Source of the DNA: an uncultured Holophagaceae bacterium | Lineage (GTDB): Bacteria > Acidobacteriota > Holophagae > Holophagales > Holophagaceae | Reading direction: 5' to 3' | Assembly (NCBI GenBank): GCA_903876615.1 | Contig: CAIRAS010000225.1 | Location: 1 to 15,966, forward strand | Length of the DNA stretch: 15,966 nt | Part shown: piece by piece, positions 6,608-13,700 of the stretch | Position numbering within the stretch: the stretch's first letter is position 1 | Layout: the number at the start of each line of letters is the position of its first letter | Position numbers and translations under genes: made by a program | The notes under the pieces: model-generated | Told to the model about the DNA's origin: nothing | Seen by the model: the letters and a program-made list of their open reading frames with translations, nothing else | Databases searched by the model: none

Positions 6608-8404
6608 ATGTCCAGAATCCGGATCCTCAGTGACCAGGTGGCCAACCAGATCGCGGCGGGGGAGGTGGTGGAGCGGCCCGCCTCGGTGCTCAAGGAACTG
6701 GTGGAAAACGCCCTGGACGCCGGGGCACGGCACCTCGAGGTCACCTGGGAGGAGGGCGGCAAGCGCCTGCTGGAGGTAGCGGACGACGGCTCGGGCATGG
6801 CCCGGGACGAGCTGTATCTCGCCCTGGAGCGCCACGCCACCAGCAAGGTCCGCACGGCCGAGGACCTGGGCCATCTCGACACCTTCGGGTTCCGCGGGGA
6901 GGCCCTGCCCAGCATCGCCAGCGTGAGCCGCTTTGACCTCACCAGCGCCGAGACCGAGGGCGCGGGTCATCGCCTGCGCTGCGAGTTCGGCGTCATCAAG
7001 GAGGTCACGCCGACGCCCCGCAGCCGGGGCACCACCGTGACGGTCCGGGATCTGTTCGCCCAGCTGCCGGCCCGGCGCCGGTTCCTCAAGTCCACGGACA
7101 CGGAGCACGCGCAGCTCTGGGGCGTGGTGGCGCGGCTGGCCCTGAGCTCGCCCGGCGTCCACTGGATCCTCCGGCCCGACCGGGGCGCCCCCCTGGTGCT
7201 GCCCCCCGTGGACGATCCGGGCCAGCGCCTGGCACCCCTGCTGGGGGACAAGCTGGGGCGGCTGGTGCCCTTCGTGAACGGTGAGGCCCCCTGGCAGCTG
7301 CGGGGCTTTGTCTCGCCGCCGGATCTGAGCTTCCGGGACCGCAACCGGCTCTATCTCTTCGTGAACGGCCGGGCCGTGCGGGACCGCCTGCTGCTGGCCG
7401 CCCTGTCCGAGGCCTGGTCCGGCACCTTCGCCAAGGGCAGCTACCCGGCGGCGGTGCTGTTCCTGCAGGTCCCGCCCGAGGCGGTGGATGTCAACGTGCA
7501 CCCCACCAAGGCCGAGGTGCGCTTCCGGGAGCCCCAGCGCATCTTCGCCTGGGTGCGCAGCGCGGCGGAGGAGGCCTGGGCGAAGCTGCGCGGCGGCCTG
7601 GCTTCAGTCCTGGAGCTGCCCCCCAAGCCCATGGACGCCGAGTTCGACCTGGACCCTTCCCGCCGGGCGGCGCCTCAGCACCCGCGCCTCTGGTCCGACC
7701 ACTCCGGCGGGGGCCTCGCCGCCTATCAGGCCCTGTCAGCCGCCTTCGAGACCCGGCCCCTGGACACGGTCTATGCCTACGAGGCGGCGCCCTCAGGGGT
7801 GGCCGAGGGGAGCGAAACCGGCCGTGCGATCCGCTACCTGGGGGCCTTCCAGCAGACCTACCTGGTGGCCGAGATCACCGGGGCGGACGGCCCGGAGCTC
7901 TGGATCATCGACCAGCACGTGGCCCACGAGCGGGTGCTCTTCGAGCGCCTCTTCCTGCGCCGCCACGCCCCGGCCATCCAGCCCCTGCTGCCCCCCCAGG
8001 TGGTGCAGCTGGGTCCCGAGGCCCTGGCCCGCCTGCTCCCCTTCCTGCCCGAGCTGGAGGCCGCGGGCGTGGAGGTGGACCCCTTTGGAGCAGACGCCCT
8101 GGTGGTGCGCGGCCTACCGGACTTCCTGGCGGAACGGGACCCGCAGACCCTGCTGGATGACCTGATGATCCGCCTGGAGCAGGAGGGCCGCGTGGACCTG
8201 GACACCTTCCGCCGTGACCTCAACGCCGAGCTGGCCTGCCGCGCCGCCATCAAGAAACACCACGCCCTGCCCCCGGACCTGGCCCTCCGCCTCATCCAGG
8301 ACCTCCTGGCCTGCGAGGTGCCCAACACCTGCCCCCACGGAAGGCCCATCCTCAAGAAGCTGAGCCTGGCGGAGCTGGAGAGGAGTTTTGGGCGGAGGGT
8401 GTGA
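6608..8404 (+). CDS. mutL: MutL DNA mismatch repair protein (endonuclease-type)
   Basis: MutL couples mismatch recognition by MutS to strand incision and removal. The 598-aa protein has an N-terminal GHKL ATPase with IAAGEVVERPASVLKELVEN, DDGSGM, RHATSK and FGFRGEALPSIAS, then the transducer with VNGRAVRD and VNVHPTKAEVRF, a variable Pro/Ala-rich linker, and a C-terminal dimerisation domain. The C-terminal endonuclease motifs are present: DQHVAHERVLFE at residues 435-446 (the family DQHAxxE pattern with Ala to Val), ACRAAIK at 543-549, CPHGRP at 575-580 and FGRR at the very end. A nicking MutL is therefore expected, unlike the endonuclease-lacking MutL of E. coli. It is alone on its strand, divergent from the peptidase gene and separated by 103 bp from the glycan operon. 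No mutS is in the window. Confidence 0.98.
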   Translation: MSRIRILSDQVANQIAAGEVVERPASVLKELVENALDAGARHLEVTWEEGGKRLLEVADDGSGMARDELYLALERHATSKVRTAEDLGHLDTFGFRGEALPSIASVSRFDLTSAETEGAGHRLRCEFGVIKEVTPTPRSRGTTVTVRDLFAQLPARRRFLKSTDTEHAQLWGVVARLALSSPGVHWILRPDRGAPLVLPPVDDPGQRLAPLLGDKLGRLVPFVNGEAPWQLRGFVSPPDLSFRDRNRLYLFVNGRAVRDRLLLAALSEAWSGTFAKGSYPAAVLFLQVPPEAVDVNVHPTKAEVRFREPQRIFAWVRSAAEEAWAKLRGGLASVLELPPKPMDAEFDLDPSRRAAPQHPRLWSDHSGGGLAAYQALSAAFETRPLDTVYAYEAAPSGVAEGSETGRAIRYLGAFQQTYLVAEITGADGPELWIIDQHVAHERVLFERLFLRRHAPAIQPLLPPQVVQLGPEALARLLPFLPELEAAGVEVDPFGADALVVRGLPDFLAERDPQTLLDDLMIRLEQEGRVDLDTFRRDLNAELACRAAIKKHHALPPDLALRLIQDLLACEVPNTCPHGRPILKKLSLAELERSFGRRV

Positions 8405-8507
8405 GGTCGGGGCAACCCCTTGATGCATTTCCCAAGTGCTGGGCAGAGGCTGCCGATCTAAAGGTGGCACCCCCCTTCCTTGGGAATGACTCACTGTAGG
8501 AGTCCCT
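8405..8507. promoter_or_regulatory. Leader region of the glycan operon with inverted repeats
   Basis: The 103-bp gap before the methyltransferase gene should hold the promoter of the sugar operon. It contains a perfect 8-bp inverted repeat, TTCCCAAG at 8429-8436 and CTTGGGAA at 8479-8486, enclosing a smaller hairpin, GGCAG (8442-8446) with CTGCC (8450-8454). There is also a short GGGG-CAA-CCCC hairpin just after the mutL stop (8409-8419). No U-tract follows, so a standard rho-independent terminator is not supported. TAGGAG at 8497-8502 is the Shine-Dalgarno sequence for the gene starting at 8508. A structured leader or operator is possible but unproven. Confidence 0.4.
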
Positions 8508-9767
8508 ATGCACCTGACCCATCGCCAGACCTGCCGTGTGTGCGGCTCATCGAGCCTGACGCCGGTGATCGACCTGGGTCCCCAGCACCTGCAGGGATCC
8601 TTCCACAAGCCGGGTAAGGAGGAACCGCCGCTGCGGAAGATCCCCTGCCAGCTGGTGCGATGCGACCCCACCCGCGATGAGAAGGCCTGCGGGTTGCTCC
8701 AGATGAAGCACTCGGTTCCCCCCGAGATCCTCTATTCCGCCTACTGGTACCGAAGCGGCACCAATGCGACCATGCGAAACCACCTGCAGGGGATCGCCGA
8801 GGAAGCCATGGCCATGAGTGCCCAGGGGCCACGAATGGTTCTGGACATCGGCTGCAATGACGGGACTTTGCTCAAGGCCTATCCGGCCACATACCAGCGC
8901 TTCGGCATCGATCCCAGCGACGTGGCCACGGAGGTCAAGGACGGCATCACCGTTGTCCAGGACCTCTTTCCCTCTCCGGAGCTGAGCCACCACCTGGGAG
9001 AACGAAGGCTGGATATCGTCACCTCGATTGCCATGTTCTATGACCTTGAGGATCCTGTCGCCTTCGCCCGAAGCATCCGAGACGTGCTCGCTCCTGACGG
9101 CATCTGGATCCTCGAGATGAGCTACATGCCCCGCATGCTGGAGCGGGACAGCTATGACACGATCTGCCACGAGCACCTGGAGTACTACAGCCTGGGTGTT
9201 ATCGAGAAGATCATGGCCCGGGCCGACCTGAAGGTCGTGCGCATCGGCATGAATGACATCAACGGCGGCAGCCTGCGCTGCTACGTGACTCACAACACCT
9301 GCCTGGCGCATAAGCGGGAAACCTGGCTCCAGGAGCTCCGCCGGGTGCGGCAGGAGGAGTTTGACCTGCAGCTGGACACGGACCTGCCCTACCGCCACTT
9401 CCAGGAGCGGATCAACGTGCACCGGGAAAAGCTCCTGGGCCTGCTCAAACAGCTCAAGCGCGAGGGGAAGCGGATCCACATCTACGGTGCCAGCACCAAG
9501 GGGAACACCATTCTGCAGTGGTGTGAGATCGACAGTCGGGTGGTGGATGTCGCAGCAGAGCGAAACCCCGATAAATACGGGGCGCACACCATTGGCTCGG
9601 ATATCCCCATCGTCAGCGAGGCTGAGAGTCGGGCCATGCATCCGGATTACTACCTGGTGCTGCCCTGGCACTTCCGGGAGGAATTCCTGGAGCGGGAGAA
9701 GGCCACCCTGGAAGCGGGCGTGGGCATGATTTTCCCCCTCCCGGACATCGCCGTCATCCGCGGCTGA
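8508..9767 (+). CDS. TylCIII-type NDP-sugar C-methyltransferase (class I SAM)
   Basis: A 419-aa protein with the three-part layout of the TylCIII/TcaB9 sugar C-methyltransferases, which add a methyl group from SAM to a carbon of a 4-keto NDP-deoxysugar. The N-terminal zinc-binding module shows Cys9 and Cys12 in TCRVCG plus Cys52 and Cys61. The Rossmann domain has SAM motif VLDIGCNDGTLL (residues 111-122), and the active-site segment CHEHLEYYSL (residues 220-229) carries the conserved His and Tyr residues of the family. A C-terminal domain from about 300 contains IHIYGASTKGNTILQW, typical of these enzymes. TAGGAG lies 5 nt before the ATG. The next gene, a 4,6-dehydratase-like SDR, begins 8 bp after this stop and could supply the 4-keto sugar. 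The exact sugar and methylated carbon are unknown. Confidence 0.9.
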   Translation: MHLTHRQTCRVCGSSSLTPVIDLGPQHLQGSFHKPGKEEPPLRKIPCQLVRCDPTRDEKACGLLQMKHSVPPEILYSAYWYRSGTNATMRNHLQGIAEEAMAMSAQGPRMVLDIGCNDGTLLKAYPATYQRFGIDPSDVATEVKDGITVVQDLFPSPELSHHLGERRLDIVTSIAMFYDLEDPVAFARSIRDVLAPDGIWILEMSYMPRMLERDSYDTICHEHLEYYSLGVIEKIMARADLKVVRIGMNDINGGSLRCYVTHNTCLAHKRETWLQELRRVRQEEFDLQLDTDLPYRHFQERINVHREKLLGLLKQLKREGKRIHIYGASTKGNTILQWCEIDSRVVDVAAERNPDKYGAHTIGSDIPIVSEAESRAMHPDYYLVLPWHFREEFLEREKATLEAGVGMIFPLPDIAVIRG

Positions 9768-9775
9768 GGCGAGCG

Positions 9776-10750
9776 GTGAAACGTGGGCTCATCATTGGCA
9801 TCACAGGCCAGGACGGTTCCTACCTCACGGAGGAGCTGCTGGCCCGGGGCCTAGAGGTGCACGGTACCTGCCGACCCAGCGACCTTGAGGACCCCGCGCG
9901 GCTCTGGCGGCTGGCGCCCGTCCTCGACCGGGTGACGCTGCACCCCATCAACCTTGCCAATCACGCCTCCGTCAGCCGCCTGGTGGCAGACCTGGCGCCG
10001 AGCTCCTGCTTCCATCTGGCGGGTACCCGGAAGCCCGTGGCCGGCCCAGCGGAGGCTTCGGGGCTCCTGGAAGGAGCCATCGGTACGACCCATGTGATCC
10101 TCCAGGCGCTGTGCGATAGCCCCGGCGCAAGCCTTGTATTCGCAGCTTCCAGCGAGATGTACGGGCCGGATGCGCCTGCCCCCCAGGATGAAGGCACCCC
10201 TCTCGACCCACGGGAGCTGTATGGCATCGCCAAGGCCGCCGGCTTCCAATTGGTCCGCCACTACCGGGAAACGAAGGGCCTGCGGGCTAGTTCGGCGATC
10301 CTGTTCAATCATGAAAGCCCCCGGCGGGGGCCCGAGTTTGTGACCCGTCGCATTTCCCAAGCGGTCGCTCGCATCAAGCTGGGCCTCCAGAAGGAAGTCC
10401 GCCTCGGCGACCTGGATGCCCAGCGGGACTGGGGCCATGCGCGCAGCTACGCTCGGGGACTTGCCCTCATGGCCGAGCTCGAGGAGCCCCGGGATTTCGT
10501 CCTGGCCACGGGTGTCCTGCACTCCGTGCGGGAGTTCCTGGAGGAGGCCTTCCGGCATGTGGGCCTGGATCCGAGGCAGCACGTGATCCTGGATGCCACC
10601 TTGCCCAGGTCCCTCCGCGGCCCCCTCTCCGGGAATCCCCTTCTGGCAAGGAACGTGCTGGGTTGGCAGGACGAGGTTGCTTTTGGCTCCCTCGTCGCCG
10701 AAATGGTTGACGCCGATCTCCAACGGGAATCGCAACAAAAGCACGGCTAG
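9776..10750 (+). CDS. GDP-mannose 4,6-dehydratase-like extended SDR
   Basis: A 324-aa extended short-chain dehydrogenase closest by motif to GDP-mannose 4,6-dehydratase, which makes GDP-4-keto-6-deoxymannose. The NAD(P)-binding GITGQDGSYLTEELL (glycines 8, 11 and 14), SSEMYG (residues 125-130), the catalytic pair Tyr149 and Lys153 in YGIAK, and the GMD-like FNHESPRRGPEFVTRRI (in the middle of the protein) are all present. A nearby RDWGHARSYARGLALM matches the GMD substrate-binding region. It is somewhat shorter than typical GMD (about 345-370 aa) and has Ser where many GMDs have the catalytic Thr, so the substrate could be a related NDP-sugar or the enzyme a GMD relative such as a 4-reductase. 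It starts at GTG with GAGGCGAG just upstream, 8 bp after the C-methyltransferase gene, and 26 bp before the giant gene, so a single operon is likely. Confidence 0.88.
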   Translation: MKRGLIIGITGQDGSYLTEELLARGLEVHGTCRPSDLEDPARLWRLAPVLDRVTLHPINLANHASVSRLVADLAPSSCFHLAGTRKPVAGPAEASGLLEGAIGTTHVILQALCDSPGASLVFAASSEMYGPDAPAPQDEGTPLDPRELYGIAKAAGFQLVRHYRETKGLRASSAILFNHESPRRGPEFVTRRISQAVARIKLGLQKEVRLGDLDAQRDWGHARSYARGLALMAELEEPRDFVLATGVLHSVREFLEEAFRHVGLDPRQHVILDATLPRSLRGPLSGNPLLARNVLGWQDEVAFGSLVAEMVDADLQRESQQKHG

Positions 10751-10765
10751 GTCCTGCCCATCCTG

Positions 10766-10771
10766 AAGGAG
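10766..10771 (+). promoter_or_regulatory. Ribosome-binding site of the giant glycan gene
   Basis: AAGGAG stands 5 nt before the ATG at 10777-10779 and is the best Shine-Dalgarno match in this operon. It fixes the start of the giant reading frame, and no comparably good signal was seen ahead of the later domains. Confidence 0.8.
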
Positions 10772-10776
10772 TCCTC

Positions 10777-13700
10777 ATGGTCTCGCAGCGTCCCCGCGGC
10801 CTGTTCATCAATCCCACCAAGGCCCAGTGCAGCATCTACGAGTCGGGGCGCATGATGTACCAGGCGCTCCTGCATTCGGACCGGTACGACCTGGATTATC
10901 TGGAATTCGATCCAGCGCACCCCCAGCTTGGGACGCACTACCAGTTCTACCTCTTCAACTACCACCACGCCACCATGGGCTGGTTGGACACCAAGTGCTT
11001 GAAGGACCTGCCTGCCCCCAAGTTCACCTTCGTCCTGGAAGTGGCGCCCGGGAATCCCTTCGCCCTGTGCCCGCCCGATGACTTCGATGCGTACCTGCCC
11101 CTGGATCCCAGTCTGGTTCACCCGGATCCAAGGGTCTTTCCGATGCCGCGCCCGCTGGAACTGGCCGAGGGGTTGCTCCCCTACCGGGAACCCCGGATTC
11201 CGGTGATTGGCACCTTCGGCTTTGGCACCCCAGGGAAGGGCTTTGAACTCGTCGTTGATGCTGTAGGGCGCGAGTTCAAAGAGGCAATCGTCCGTATCAA
11301 TGTTCCTCAGGGGACCCATGCGGATCCCTACATGTTCAAGCTTTTTGGTATGCCCTACGCAGACCACCTTGAGGCCCTGTGTCGGAAGGTGGCGCGCCCC
11401 GGCATCGAGGTTGAATTCACCCGCGACTACATGGACGAGAGGGATCTCATCCAATGGTGTGGGCAGAACACCCTCAACTGCTTCCTCTACAACCGCGACC
11501 AGCCAGGGCTGTCAGCCACGACGGACCAAGCCATCGCAGCGGCACGACCCCTCGCAGTAGGTACTAATCCCACCTTCCGCCATCTCCATACCTACCTGAA
11601 GCCTTACCCATTCCGGAGCCTGCGCGAGGCCATCGCGGAGTCGCTTCCTGAGGTTATGCAGATGCGCGCGGACTGGGCTCCAACCAGCTTTGCCAAGCGC
11701 TTTGAAGAGATGCTAGCCACCCAGGGGATCCTGGCTCCGCAAGAACGGGAAGTGGGATTGTGCCGACCTAAGCCCGCCCCCAGGAAGCCCATTCTTCTAG
11801 TGAACCATTCCGAGAAGCAATGTGGGATACACCAGTACGGACTGGACATCGCGGCAGCCCTGGGAAAATCCTCACATTATGAATTCATCTATATCGAGTG
11901 CAGTGATGCCGCTGAACTCCGAGAGGCTGTCCAGCGTGTGCATCCCCTTGCGGTCCTCTACAATCATTATTCATGGACCATGCCTTGGGTGACTCCCGCC
12001 CTCACGCGGAGCCTGGGCATTCCCCAGATGGGCGTCATGCATGAGGTGACCCAGGAGGCTGCGGACGCAGCGGATTCGAGCCTGTTCGATGCCCACTTCT
12101 GTCCTGACCCCACCCTGGTGGATCGGAACCCGTTGTGCCATCGCATTCCGCGGCTGATTCAAACCTACATGAACGTGGAACCCCCTCCGGAGGTGCTCAG
12201 CATCGGAAGCTTTGGGTTCGCTTTCAAGGACAAGGGGTTCGTCCGATTGGTTGAGCAGGTCCAGGCCGAATTCGACCGCGCCCGCATCTACCTCCACGTC
12301 CCGGAGAACGACCTCGTCCCATCGGACCTTATTTCAATTCTTCAAGAGATCAAGGCCGTGGTTCGGAAGCCAGGTATCGAGGTCCTAACAAATCAACGAT
12401 TTTTCAGCAAAGTGGAATTGCTGGATTTCCTGGCTACCAAGAGCCTGAACGTCTTCCTCTACGACGAGCACAAGAAGGCAGGCATATCGAGCGTGGTAGA
12501 GAAGGCGCTAGCGGTTCAGCGTCCGGTTGCGGTCAGTCGAAGCGGCATGTTCCGCCACGTGCACGGGGCTAGTCCCTCGATTACTCTGGGTGATCACACT
12601 CTCAGGGAAATCCTAGAGGCCGGCACAGCGCCACTTGTGCCATTCCTTAATGATTGGAGTGAGGGCGCTTTTATCAAGGGCGTGGAAGAAGTCTTCGACC
12701 GTATCCTCGGGCAAGTGTCAACAGCACCGAGCGTTCCAGAACAAGCGACACCCTTGCGGACTGTTCACAGCCTGAAGACCCTACAGACGAGGAAGGATGT
12801 TGAAGTAGCTCGGACAGAATTGTGCGCCAGGGGTCTGAGCTTCACAAACCCGGGACAGGTGGTTGCCGGCCTGGGTCCCATTGGTGACCCTCTAAAAAGC
12901 TGGGACGTGCTCGAGACGGTGAAATTCATAGAGGACCGCTTCCCCCGCAACGCAGCTGTGCTGGATATAGGAGCATTCTCATGCGAGATTCTGCCAATCC
13001 TTCATCGGATGGGATTCACGTCCCTTAGCGGTATCGATCTCAATCCAAAGATTGGCCTGATGCCCTTCGCCGACAAGGTCAACTATGTTGAGGGGAATTT
13101 CCATCAGACAGGGTTTCCGGACGAGAGCTTTGATGCCATCACAGCCATTTCGGTCATCGAGCATGGTTTCGAGCCAGAGAACCTCCTTCGAGAAGTGAGC
13201 CGCCTCCTTCGTCCTGGCGGCGTATTTATCGCCTCTGTAGATTATTGGCCAACCAAGATCCCCACCGAGGGTAAAGAAATCTTTGGTCTTAGTTGGAGAA
13301 TTTTTTCTGCCAAAGAGTTGCAGCAGTTCTTTAAGGATGCTGAGAACTGGGGCTTGCGAGTCTCGGGGGTCACGGCCTACACGGCCCAGGAGCAGACCAT
13401 CCACTATGATAATCGCGACTATACCTTTGCCTGGTTCTGGATCGAAAAGCCCATGAAGGTCCAAGACAGGGACCACCACACCCGGTATGCCCCCCTTGTC
13501 TGGATGGCCCCAGAGGATTCCGCTTCAGCAATTGTGGCCCTGGGGTCTCTTCCGCATCTCTCGGAACTGTTCCCGGAGCGGCCAGTTGTTGCGATCTGCC
13601 CAAATGCCACCCAGGGCCTGCACAGAGCCTTTCCTGGGGTTTGGCAGGTGTTGGCCTATGATTTACAGCGTGCACAGGAGGACTCGGGGTATGTCGAAGA

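Noticed and set aside
8409..8419. Rho-independent terminator after mutL
   Set aside because: The GGGG-CAA-CCCC hairpin has a 4-bp stem and is followed by TTGATG, not a run of T.
8547..9671. A 374-codon open frame on the - strand
   Set aside because: It is antisense to the sugar C-methyltransferase, whose zinc, SAM and active-site motifs are all intact. The antisense translation shows no family features.
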